Positions 56,605 through 64,000 of a stretch of DNA of 64,000 nt are shown in pieces (within the stretch, counting starts at the first letter, position 1; each line of letters opens with the position of its first letter). The stretch spans positions 620,001 to 684,000 of the forward strand of contig CANMBD010000001.1 of the NCBI GenBank assembly GCA_947495985.1. Direction: 5' to 3'. The DNA is from an uncultured Sphingomonadaceae bacterium (GTDB taxonomy: Bacteria; Pseudomonadota; Alphaproteobacteria; Sphingomonadales; Sphingomonadaceae). A program made the translations under genes and the position numbers. Under the pieces are notes generated by a model. The model was given only the letters and a program-made list of their open reading frames with translations. It was not told the DNA's origin and did no database searches.

Positions 56605-58950
56605 TTAGTTGCGAAGCCGTTCGATAGCCTGCGCCAAGGCGACATAGAGTTTGCCGATATCCGATGACAACAACGTCACACTGATTGCGCTACCATCGCG
56701 GGTCGCAAGTACGCCGCGCAGCATTGTTTCAAAATCGTGGATATAGCGGTTCACATGCTCGCGGAATTCTGAATTATTGTCATATTCCGCCAGAATTTCG
56801 CGCACTTCTCCGGTATCAAGCAGGCGTACGGCGCGGCGGGTAAATATACCCCGGTCGCCTTTCAGATAAGCGGCCCATTCCGTATCGGTCACTTCATTGG
56901 ATAGTAATTTCGTGACGTCGATCGCCGTGGAATTGAGGGATTCGGTGAGCAAAGCGACGCGGCGTGTGAAATTCTCGTCGCTGCTCTGCTCCGCCTTTTC
57001 CTTGGCGAACAATATGCGCTGTTCCAATTTTGTGGTCATGTCTTCAATGGCGGCAAGCTGCGCCGTCAAATGGCCAGCGGTAGATTCCGTCGTCGCGACC
57101 GCTTTCGACACTGCTGTTTCCAGCTTCGGCGCGATGGAAGAGATTTTTTCATCAACAATCTTGGTGAGCGCTTCTTCGCTGACTTTTTCAAACGTCTCGG
57201 CAGATCCTGAAATAGATTTTTCCAATGCCTCGCGCGAATGTTCCGATGCCTGGCGAGCAGTCTCTTTGACCCGCAGCAGTGCGCTGACCAGTTTTTCGCC
57301 GGCGCTTTCGGCCAGAGCTTCATTCTGGTCACGGACTTCCTGCAGCTCTTTTGCGAGTCCTTCGATTTTGCCGAGAACATTATCGGTCGCAATAATGCCA
57401 TCATCGCTGAGCTTGGCCAGTTTCGCCCGCTGTTCCTCGATAGCTTCGTCCGATTTTTCAATCTTGGCGGTTACTTCATCTGTTACCGTGCCGACTTTTC
57501 CTGCTTCTTCAGTCATGCGGCTGAACAGGGCAGAGCTGGCTTCGGATTTTTCGTTCATCCGGTCAAACGCGGCGGGTAATGTTTCGTCCAGCTCCCGCGC
57601 GCCGCTATCAAGAGCGACAAGCAGCTGTTCGACGCGCTCGATCATCTGATCCGCAGTACCATGGCCCTCTTCGATGGATTTCTTGAGTGCGTCGCTATTC
57701 TGCTCGAGCGCCGTCATCGCAAAGGCCAGCTTGGCGGTTTTTTCGCCGCTTTCATTGTCGAGCGTTTCCACTTTGGTCGAGATATCCGCAACGCTTTGAT
57801 GGAGTTCAGCCACAAGTTCCTTCAACCGCGCTTCTTCATCATCAGCCGTTTTGCCTACCAGGGTCAGGGTTTCTTCTATGCTCGCCAGATCGGTCCTGAT
57901 TGCCTCTGAGCTTTCAGATGTTTCCGCAGCCAGTTCGGACCGAGTTTTGTGCAAAGCGGCGATCACGTCTGCGGAAGTATTTTTCAAAATGTCAGCAATC
58001 CGGGTCGACCCTGTTTCCGTTTCAGTCAGTTGCTTGGTCAATTTGTCTTTTATTGCCTCAGCGGTTGTTTCGAGATTGGACAGCGAATCTTCCGAACGTT
58101 TGGTCAGTTCATCAAGACTGGCTTTCGCCGCCGTTCCAACATCGCCAACCCGGCTCAATGTATTGACCATGGCAGCCATTTCCGTCTGAGCGGCACGACC
58201 GGAATTCCCAATTTGATTGGTCACATCTTTTGCTGTGTTGATAACGAAGGGAAGATGCACGCGCAATTGTTCGAGATTCTTGTAAGCGGTATCGCCCACC
58301 GTATCCAATTTCTTCATCTTGGACAGGCCATCACTCAAGGCCGATTTGATATTGCTGGCTGCTTCGTTGAGTTTTGTCGACGATTGAGAGCCCAGCGTTT
58401 CCAGTTCTTTCGTTTCACCGGCAAGGAATTCACGCGCCATGGCCAGTTCATTGTTCACCGTTTTCAAACGGAATTCCAGCTGCTCGGATTCCATCCGTAA
58501 AGAAGAGGCGACATCATCAAATCGCTTCGCTTCCCGGGTGCTGTTGCGCATGTAGAGCAGATAGAGGATAGCGAAGGTCGCAATCGGCAGGCAATATTGC
58601 GACAACAGGTCAATTCCGCCCTTCATCGTCGGAATTGTGGTAAATATGTCGCGATTGGCCCACGCGAAGAAGGCGGTCCATAACGCTATGGATAGACCTA
58701 ACAGCACTGGCGCAATGTAATGAGATCGTGACTGGCGAATGATATCGTCATCGGCATAATGACTCCATTCTTCATCGCTGCTGACCTCGTCAAGCTCCTG
58801 ATCCGCTTCGCTTTCAACGGCATCGCTGCCATCGTCTTCGTTCAGCTCAAGGGCATCACTGCCATCTGTTTCGTCAAACTCGACATGCTCCATATGAGGT
58901 TCTTCACCCCGGTCACGTCTGATTCCGATAATTTTCGATCCACCTGTCAT
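56605..58950 (-). CDS. Large membrane-anchored coiled-coil protein
   Basis: A 781-residue protein: an acidic N-terminus (residues 20-65, rich in Glu/Asp), two closely spaced membrane helices (APVLLGLSIALWTAFFAWA near 82 and CLPIATFAILYLLYM near 127), then a very long helical region (~145-690) with heptad-like spacing and few prolines, and a conserved-looking C-terminal domain (EWAAYLKGDRGIFTRRAVRL ... EFREHVNRYIHDFETML). The layout is like TipN-type polarity factors or chemoreceptor-like scaffolds, but no signature proves either. Divergent from the HPt-like gene across a 62-base gap. Function unknown. Confidence 0.8.
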   Translation of the reverse strand: MTGGSKIIGIRRDRGEEPHMEHVEFDETDGSDALELNEDDGSDAVESEADQELDEVSSDEEWSHYADDDIIRQSRSHYIAPVLLGLSIALWTAFFAWANRDIFTTIPTMKGGIDLLSQYCLPIATFAILYLLYMRNSTREAKRFDDVASSLRMESEQLEFRLKTVNNELAMAREFLAGETKELETLGSQSSTKLNEAASNIKSALSDGLSKMKKLDTVGDTAYKNLEQLRVHLPFVINTAKDVTNQIGNSGRAAQTEMAAMVNTLSRVGDVGTAAKASLDELTKRSEDSLSNLETTAEAIKDKLTKQLTETETGSTRIADILKNTSADVIAALHKTRSELAAETSESSEAIRTDLASIEETLTLVGKTADDEEARLKELVAELHQSVADISTKVETLDNESGEKTAKLAFAMTALEQNSDALKKSIEEGHGTADQMIERVEQLLVALDSGARELDETLPAAFDRMNEKSEASSALFSRMTEEAGKVGTVTDEVTAKIEKSDEAIEEQRAKLAKLSDDGIIATDNVLGKIEGLAKELQEVRDQNEALAESAGEKLVSALLRVKETARQASEHSREALEKSISGSAETFEKVSEEALTKIVDEKISSIAPKLETAVSKAVATTESTAGHLTAQLAAIEDMTTKLEQRILFAKEKAEQSSDENFTRRVALLTESLNSTAIDVTKLLSNEVTDTEWAAYLKGDRGIFTRRAVRLLDTGEVREILAEYDNNSEFREHVNRYIHDFETMLRGVLATRDGSAISVTLLSSDIGKLYVALAQAIERLRN

Positions 58951-58991
58951 GAGTCGGTTTTACCATAAAAATCGGCCAGAGAAACTATAAG

Positions 58992-58999
58992 TTAACCAT
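58992..58999 (+). promoter_or_regulatory. Possible CtrA half-site
   Basis: TTAACCAT in the 62-base gap between the divergent coiled-coil and HPt-like genes matches the half-site reported for CtrA in Alphaproteobacteria (TTAA-N7-TTAA or TTAACCAT). An eight-base match can be chance; a related TTAACCA occurs at 60659 before the DUF2336-like gene. Confidence 0.3.
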
Positions 59000-59012
59000 G
59001 GCACCGTAAGAA

Positions 59013-59327
59013 ATGCCCATGTCATTCGATTATGGAGCGCTCGACGCGGCTTTAACCGCCGCAGTTGGTGACGATCAGTCACTTATCGCGGAATTGCGTA
59101 CAGCCTTTCTGGACAGTGCAAAACGGCAGGTAGACTTGCTCCATCGCGCACGTTGTGATGCCAATTGGGAATATGCTGCTTTGCGCCTAAAGGGGTTGGC
59201 GGCCAGTTTCGGTGCGACTCATGTACTGGATCTGGCGGAAGAAGCGGTTACGTCTGCTCCGGGTGAACCGACGGTGCTAAAAAAGCTCGAACGGGCTATC
59301 GCCGCAATCGAAGATCATCGAGACTAA
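59013..59327 (+). CDS. HPt-like protein lacking the phospho-accepting histidine
   Basis: A 104-residue helical protein with the fold pattern of a histidine phosphotransfer domain: LIAELRTAFLDSAKRQVDLL, then YAALRLKGLAASFGATHVLDLAEEA. In active HPt domains the second motif reads AHRLKG; here the His is Leu (codon TTG, no single-base change from a His codon). It therefore probably cannot carry phosphate and may be a pseudo-HPt adaptor. The start is ATG 59013 or 59019. It is upstream of a histidine-kinase-like gene that also lacks its His. Confidence 0.75.
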   Translation: MPMSFDYGALDAALTAAVGDDQSLIAELRTAFLDSAKRQVDLLHRARCDANWEYAALRLKGLAASFGATHVLDLAEEAVTSAPGEPTVLKKLERAIAAIEDHRD

Positions 59328-59366
59328 TCACCCCGTTTATCCGCATTAAAAGATGAAGATATCGCT

Positions 59367-59394
59367 TTGATGCAATAGCGGTAAATCCTATATG
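59367..59394 (+). promoter_or_regulatory. Candidate promoter of the 59433 gene
   Basis: TTGATG at 59367-59372 and TATATG at 59389-59394 with a 16-base spacer, 39 bases before the TTG start. A visual match only. Confidence 0.3.
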
Positions 59395-59432
59395 ATGCTC
59401 ACGTCTGTTGACTGGCAAATTGGGATTTATTT

Positions 59433-60635
59433 TTGAGACTGGCCCTTATCTCCGTATCGACCGAGCATGAAGTGGGGCATGGGCCTGCTGGCATGCTGCC
59501 GCTGTTCGATGGTAATGTCATTGAACAGCAAGTAAGATCTGTCCGAAATATGGGTGCAGAGAAGATTATATTGCTGAGCCCAACTATGCCCGGGGCTTTG
59601 CTGCAATATGTTGATGCCTTGAAACGTCAGAATATTGATGCCGAGATTATCCGCGATACCAGCGATCTGGGGCAATATGCGTCAGAAAATGACGACCTTA
59701 TTTTTCTTGGAGATGGTATTCTCCCCGCAAAGCCGATTGAAGATCAATTGAGCGGAAAATCCGTTGAATCAATATATGTCGTAACAAATGCGGATAATTA
59801 TGACAGTTTTGAGCGGATTGATCTCAGTCACCGATGGCTCGGCATAGCTCTTTTAAAAGCCAAGCGCCTCGGGGAGATATCGAATATCCCCGATGATTGG
59901 GACGTCGGCTCTACGTTACTTCGTACCGCAGTTCAGTCGGAATGTGAGCGAGAGCTGGTTTCTGACGAGGACATGCGTTCGGATGCAGTGTCACAGCTGA
60001 TCGATGCCGAGAGGAGCTTGGCTTATGCCGACCGGCGGCTCGGTGCGGTGCGAATTCCCAAGCAGAATTTCCTCGATCGATATGTCGTTTGGCCGTTGAT
60101 GCGCAAACTGATGCCGGTACTTTGGCAGGCCCCGGATGCGAAGAAATATTTTGGGGTGGCCAGTATTGCCTGCTCGATTATCGCCCTGGGACTTGGACTT
60201 ATCATATGGCCTGCAGCTTCGTTGGGCTTTCTGTTTCTTGGTTCTCTGGTTTTGATACTCCACAAAAGAATTCCCATGTTTTCGGCCGAATTGAACAAGC
60301 CTGACTGGACCGCACCAATATTCTATTTGATAGCCGCAATCGTTTTGACAATTACGGTCCTGCGGACAGCGTTTTCGGCAACCTTGTTCGCTGACATATC
60401 AATATTGCTGCTACTAATTGGTAATTTGTGGCTCGTTCGCACGGCGGAGGATAATATCCGATTGAACTGGATAAGGCCTGATACTCCTCTGATTTTATTG
60501 GTTTTATTGATCGCCGCTGCTCTTGGTACATTCTCTCTTGGTCTTTACACCGCTGCCTTGTTCTGTTTGGTTTATCTGGTTGCAGAACGAAGCGACTATT
60601 TTTCTTCGGAATCTCGCGCTGAATCTCAAAAATAG
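59433..60635 (+). CDS. Nucleotidyltransferase-like N-domain fused to a membrane domain, function unknown
   Basis: A 400-residue protein. Residues 1-~180 look like a degenerate sugar-nucleotidyltransferase fold: ALISVSTEHEVGHGPAGMLPLFDGNVIEQQVRSV is read in pieces as the substrate-binding start, followed by MGAEKIILLSP and a DDLIFLGDGIL strand in the place of the usual metal-binding Asp. The C-terminal ~200 residues have about five or six membrane helices (from ~235). Such fusions in bacteria can belong to phospholipid-like inositol or alditol phosphate pathways, but no CDP-alcohol transferase motif (DGx2ARx8Gx3Dx3D) is visible. Start TTG at 59433 with GGGAT upstream. Not recognised further. 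Confidence 0.6.
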   Translation: MRLALISVSTEHEVGHGPAGMLPLFDGNVIEQQVRSVRNMGAEKIILLSPTMPGALLQYVDALKRQNIDAEIIRDTSDLGQYASENDDLIFLGDGILPAKPIEDQLSGKSVESIYVVTNADNYDSFERIDLSHRWLGIALLKAKRLGEISNIPDDWDVGSTLLRTAVQSECERELVSDEDMRSDAVSQLIDAERSLAYADRRLGAVRIPKQNFLDRYVVWPLMRKLMPVLWQAPDAKKYFGVASIACSIIALGLGLIIWPAASLGFLFLGSLVLILHKRIPMFSAELNKPDWTAPIFYLIAAIVLTITVLRTAFSATLFADISILLLLIGNLWLVRTAEDNIRLNWIRPDTPLILLVLLIAAALGTFSLGLYTAALFCLVYLVAERSDYFSSESRAESQK

Positions 60636-60707
60636 AAGATATTGCACTTAGCCAGATATTAACCACATTGGCCTACGGCTAAAGCCATGGTGAAGCGAGA
60701 TTTTTTG

Positions 60708-61742
60708 ATGGACCAGAATACGGGCGTTGGCCTTGTTCAGCAGGCTGCTGCAATCAGCGGTTCAAGCGCCGCTGTGTCTGATGATCTTGCTGCCGCGCTT
60801 TTTCCGAAATCAGACATTATTTTGTCTGATCGCATGCTGTCCAACGGCCGCCAATATTTGCAGTCTATCGTCCAGGATATCGAAACCGAAATCTGCATGA
60901 TTGCTGTCGAAGATTTTGGCCTGACACATGATACGATTATCGAGATCGGTAACAGCGACAGAGGGCATAGTTTTCCTTTGCTTCAAAATGCGGGTTTGCT
61001 GGAAACCAAAACACTGCTCGACCATATTTTCATTAGCGTGCAGCGTGTAGAACTTGGCGCACGGCTTTTGCAGAAAATTTCACAGGCCGATCTGGAAGCT
61101 GTTTTAACCCGCTATCTCGACAATGAAGATGCCGCGATTGCGGATGCCGCGATGGCATCGCTTGTGGCGCAAAGCCGCGACAATGCGTCACCGGGTTCCA
61201 TCCACGCTCATATTGCCAGCCTACCTGCAGAAATTCTGTTCGCACTCGTGTGGCCTATTGTCGCCGCTGTCCAGAAACTGTCCGGCTATGATGGGCCGGG
61301 CCTGAAAAAAGCAGCAGAGAAACTGCTCGGCAGACATGATGAAAGTGCCGGCACGCAAAGCCGGGCACGCCGTCTGGCGCAACTTGTTGACCAATTGGCG
61401 GAGGACGAAAATCATCTTCATCCGCTCTATGACGGGCTGGATCTGTTTCTTGCCCGCTTGGCAAAGCGTTCGGGATTGTCGGTTGATCAGCTTATTTTGT
61501 TTACTGCAGAACCCAATATGGTTCGATTGGTTCTGACCATGCGTGCAGTTGATTTGCCGACAGACCATGCCATATCGATTTTCGGTGTGCTGGACGGTAG
61601 CGGTCAGTTACTGACCCCCGCTTCCTATAACGAGATCGATGGTGAGAAGGCCGCAGAAATGGTCAGCAAGTGGGCTGGCAACAAGCTTTTCCAAGATGCG
61701 CAGCGCCAGCTAAATGCCGGCCTTGCGGGATTCTCTGACTAA
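60708..61742 (+). CDS. DUF2336-like protein
   Basis: A 344-residue all-helical cytoplasmic protein (ATG 60708; an ATG at 60687 is also open). Repeated helical pairs and the C-terminal part FLARLAKRSGLSVDQLILFTAEPNMVRLVLTMRAVDLPTD resemble DUF2336, a family often found with motility and cell-cycle genes in Alphaproteobacteria; its function is not settled. It overlaps the following kinase-like gene by one base (TAATG), so the two products are likely to work together. Confidence 0.65.
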   Translation: MDQNTGVGLVQQAAAISGSSAAVSDDLAAALFPKSDIILSDRMLSNGRQYLQSIVQDIETEICMIAVEDFGLTHDTIIEIGNSDRGHSFPLLQNAGLLETKTLLDHIFISVQRVELGARLLQKISQADLEAVLTRYLDNEDAAIADAAMASLVAQSRDNASPGSIHAHIASLPAEILFALVWPIVAAVQKLSGYDGPGLKKAAEKLLGRHDESAGTQSRARRLAQLVDQLAEDENHLHPLYDGLDLFLARLAKRSGLSVDQLILFTAEPNMVRLVLTMRAVDLPTDHAISIFGVLDGSGQLLTPASYNEIDGEKAAEMVSKWAGNKLFQDAQRQLNAGLAGFSD

Positions 61743-63142
61743 TGCCGGTTACCGGCAATCTGGCTGAGCCGGTTCGCGGACAACTGGATGGCGATGGCCG
61801 TCTGGTCTCGGCGGACCCGCCGCTGCTGCGCCTTCACCTGCATTGCGGCGGCTATGAGGGCGGGCCGCTTGCTGTACCACAATTGTCAAATCTCTGCCGT
61901 TTGAGCAGGCAGTTGAACATGAACCTGTCGCGTCCGGTGCAGGCGGCTGATGAAGACAACCTGATCAACATGTGGGTCGAGATTCGACTTCAACCCGATG
62001 ACCAATATGGCAATATCGGGATCAGCATCGTTGACTGGAAAGAAACGCCTGCGCCATCGACAAGCAGTCAGGCATCTGGGCGGCAGCGTGATTTTGACCG
62101 GCTCAATGGGCGAGGGTCGATCCGGACCGATGCATCCCTGCGTATCATGGCCTTGTCCATGCCCGGTGATCTGGATGCGGTTGAGAAATATATCGGCCAA
62201 TCCCTGCTGGATATTTTCGACTTTGTAGAGCCATCCAAACAGAGTGTGTTGGTGGAATCGATATCTGAACGCCAGCCGGTGCGCGGTCAGCACGTTCGCC
62301 AGAGAAACGGAAAAAGATCCTTCTACAGTCTGTCCGGGCAGCCATTGATTGACAATGATGGTCTGTTTTCCGGTTATCGCTTCGCGCTGGAACTGGATGA
62401 GGAACGGGAAGCCAAAGAGAATAAAGACGAGGCAAGTCTGCCAATCAAAAAAAGCGAATTGATCAGCGATTCCCTTTTCGGTTCCCAATTGGGTCCGGCT
62501 TTGCGTCAGCCACTAGGCAAGATTATCGCCAATGCCGAGACTATTGGTAGCCGGTTGGAAGGGCCATTGCGTGGAGATTACTCCGATTACGCGAAGGATA
62601 TCGCCTCCGCCGGTCGCCACTTGATGGATCTGGTCAATGACCTGTCCGACCTCGAAGCAATACAGCGGACCAGTTTTTCCGTTGCGGCAGATGATATCGA
62701 TCTTGTTGATCTGGCGCACCGGGCCGCTGGCCTACTCGCCGTAAAGGCAGCCGATCACCAGATCCGAATTGACTTGCCTGACAAAGACAAGGAAATGCCG
62801 ATAAAGGGCGAGTTTCGTCGGGTTTTGCAGGTATTGGTCAACCTGATTGGTAACGCAATCCGCTACTCTCCCGATGGTTCGGTCATTAAGTTGCAGGTTG
62901 TTTCAGAGGGCGAGTTCTCAGCGATCACCGTGCGTGACCAGGGCGATGGTATTGCCGAAGATGATCAGCAGCGCATATTTGAAAAGTTCGAAAGACTAGG
63001 GCGCTCTGGCGATGGCGGTAGCGGATTGGGCCTTTTCATTTCCCGCCGCTTGGCCAATGCCATGGACGGCAGCCTGACAGTTGAAAGCGCCGTTGGCAAA
63101 GGTTCTACCTTTAAACTCAGCCTGCCATCACGCGCCGCTTAG
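61742..63142 (+). CDS. PAS/HATPase histidine-kinase-like protein without the H-box histidine
   Basis: A 466-residue soluble protein. Residues ~125-235 look PAS-like (ASLRIMALSMPGDLDAVEKYIG, SGQPLIDNDGLFSGYRFAL). The dimerisation segment at ~255-320 reads SQLGPALRQPLGKIIANAE where kinases have SHELRTPL or HALR-PLG: the His position is Pro (CCG). The ATPase domain is intact: N-box LVNLIGNAIRYSP, DQGDGIAEDD, GGSGLGLFISRRLANAM. It could be a DivL-like pseudokinase or allosteric partner rather than a conventional kinase. Coupled to the DUF2336-like gene; followed by a strong terminator. Confidence 0.82.
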   Translation: MPVTGNLAEPVRGQLDGDGRLVSADPPLLRLHLHCGGYEGGPLAVPQLSNLCRLSRQLNMNLSRPVQAADEDNLINMWVEIRLQPDDQYGNIGISIVDWKETPAPSTSSQASGRQRDFDRLNGRGSIRTDASLRIMALSMPGDLDAVEKYIGQSLLDIFDFVEPSKQSVLVESISERQPVRGQHVRQRNGKRSFYSLSGQPLIDNDGLFSGYRFALELDEEREAKENKDEASLPIKKSELISDSLFGSQLGPALRQPLGKIIANAETIGSRLEGPLRGDYSDYAKDIASAGRHLMDLVNDLSDLEAIQRTSFSVAADDIDLVDLAHRAAGLLAVKAADHQIRIDLPDKDKEMPIKGEFRRVLQVLVNLIGNAIRYSPDGSVIKLQVVSEGEFSAITVRDQGDGIAEDDQQRIFEKFERLGRSGDGGSGLGLFISRRLANAMDGSLTVESAVGKGSTFKLSLPSRAA

Positions 63143-63146
63143 GCAC

Positions 63147-63176
63147 AAAAAAGGGAGCTATGAGGCTCCCTTTTTA
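63147..63176. terminator. Bidirectional Rho-independent terminator
   Basis: GGGAGC (63153-63158), loop TATGAG, GCTCCC (63165-63170), flanked by AAAAAA and TTTTT. It serves the kinase-like gene (plus) and gltA (minus), which converge here. Confidence 0.93.
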
Positions 63177-63194
63177 TTTTATCTTTGTCCTGGA

Positions 63195-64000
63195 TTACCG
63201 TTTGCCAATTTCCACATAATCGCGCTGTGTGGGGCCGGTATAAAGCTGGCGTGGACGCCCGATGACTTGGCCGGGGTCAGAAATCATCTCGTTCCACTGG
63301 GCAACCCAGCCAACCGTCCGTGCGAGCGCGAAGAGCGCTGTAAACATGGAGGTCGGGAAACCAATGGCCGAAAGAATGATGCCGGAATAGAAATCTACGT
63401 TCGGGAAGAGCTTCTTCTCTTTGAAATAGTCATCATTCAGAGCCATTTCCTCTAGTTGCAGAGCAACTTCAAAGACAGGATCGGTGACTTTCAATGCGTC
63501 AAAGACTTCACGGACAGTCTTCTGCATGACTGTCGCACGCGGGTCATGATTTTTATAGACCCGGTGACCAAAGCCCATCAGGCGGAATGGATCATTCTTG
63601 TCTTTTGCACGTTCAATATATTCCGGAATCCGGTCAGGGTGACCGATTTCATGGAGCATATTCAGTGCCGCTTCATTGGCGCCGCCATGGGCAGGGCCCC
63701 AGAGGCAAGCAATGCCGGCTGCGATACAGGCAAAAGGATTGGCTCCTGATGAACCAGCCAGACGCACGGTTGAGGTGGAAGCATTTTGCTCATGGTCAGC
63801 ATGAAGGATGAAAATCCGGTCCATTGCCTTTTCAACTGCTGGGACAACTTCATAGGGCTCAGCAGGAACGCCAAAGGTCATACGCAAGAAATTACCTGTA
63901 TATGACAGGCTGTTATCCGGGTGCATGAAAGGCTGGCCGACGGCATATTTATAAGCCATCGCAGCAATGGTTGGCATTTTTGCAATCAACCGGTGGCTTG
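63195..64000 (-). CDS. gltA: Citrate synthase (C-terminal part)
   Basis: The C-terminal ~268 residues of a type II citrate synthase; the frame runs off the right edge, so the N-terminus is missing. Catalytic motifs: [15 protein letters not shown] (His), [15 protein letters not shown] (His), and [14 protein letters not shown] with the later [15 protein letters not shown] containing the citrate-binding Arg. It condenses oxaloacetate with acetyl-CoA at entry to the TCA cycle. The apparent start near 63989 is an internal TTG. Confidence 0.97.
   Translation of the reverse strand, partial: SHRLIAKMPTIAAMAYKYAVGQPFMHPDNSLSYTGNFLRMTFGVPAEPYEVVPAVEKAMDRIFILHADHEQNASTSTVRLAGSSGANPFACIAAGIACLWGPAHGGANEAALNMLHEIGHPDRIPEYIERAKDKNDPFRLMGFGHRVYKNHDPRATVMQKTVREVFDALKVTDPVFEVALQLEEMALNDDYFKEKKLFPNVDFYSGIILSAIGFPTSMFTALFALARTVGWVAQWNEMISDPGQVIGRPRQLYTGPTQRDYVEIGKR

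Noticed and set aside
56897..57649. 250-codon Ser-rich plus-strand frame opposite the coiled-coil gene
   Set aside because: The Ser/Val-rich composition is the antisense image of a Glu/Lys/Ala-rich coiled coil.

Overview
The window looks like chromosomal DNA of moderate GC from a sphingomonad (Alphaproteobacteria, Sphingomonadales; inferred from protein character and gene order, not from a marker gene). Supporting signs are the nuoA-N operon followed by birA, coaX, rnj and a DUF1467 gene, a zapA / 6S RNA / 5-formyl-THF cyclo-ligase block, DUF2842 and DUF2336 proteins, and a Zymomonas/Sphingomonas-style tkt-gap-pgk-aldolase cluster.

Layout. 1-2503: two alpha/beta hydrolases and gpsA. 2795-8500: a locus resembling the DSF (diffusible signal factor) quorum-sensing genes. 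An RpfF-type crotonase faces an RpfC-like hybrid sensor kinase with HPt; the kinase is co-transcribed with a REC-PAS-GGDEF-EAL regulator in the place usually held by the HD-GYP protein RpfG. 8957-14088: a small HTH-like protein, thyA and a trypsin-like autotransporter. 14259-17868: branched-chain 2-oxoacid dehydrogenase E1alpha, E1beta and E2, without E3. 18023-25892: a four-gene minus-strand operon of exported proteins with related beta-sandwich (DUF11-like) modules. Two are full-length paralogues, one is half-size, and one is a 1699-residue protein ending in a predicted outer-membrane barrel. 26307-28013: tRNA-Asp, DUF2842, 5-formyl-THF cyclo-ligase, 6S RNA, zapA and a small coiled-coil protein. 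28210-35177: central carbon operon (tkt, gap, pgk, GNAT, class I aldolase, O-methyltransferase, thiE). 35197-37265: a tandem pair of small paralogous proteins, efp and an inositol monophosphatase.

37371-53148 is complex I, nuoA to nuoN, with five extra small or foreign-looking genes interleaved by start/stop overlaps, including a 30-residue membrane peptide. 53166-56586 is birA, coaX, rnj and DUF1467. 56605-63142 holds a large membrane-anchored coiled-coil protein, an HPt-like protein without its histidine, a nucleotidyltransferase-like membrane protein, a DUF2336-like protein and a histidine-kinase-like protein also without its phospho-accepting histidine. The window ends inside gltA (minus strand).

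The parts most likely to hold undescribed biology are the mixed-type DSF locus, the modular surface-protein operon, the pseudo-phosphorelay pair and the microproteins inside the nuo operon. All functional statements rest on reading motifs by eye; no database search was run.
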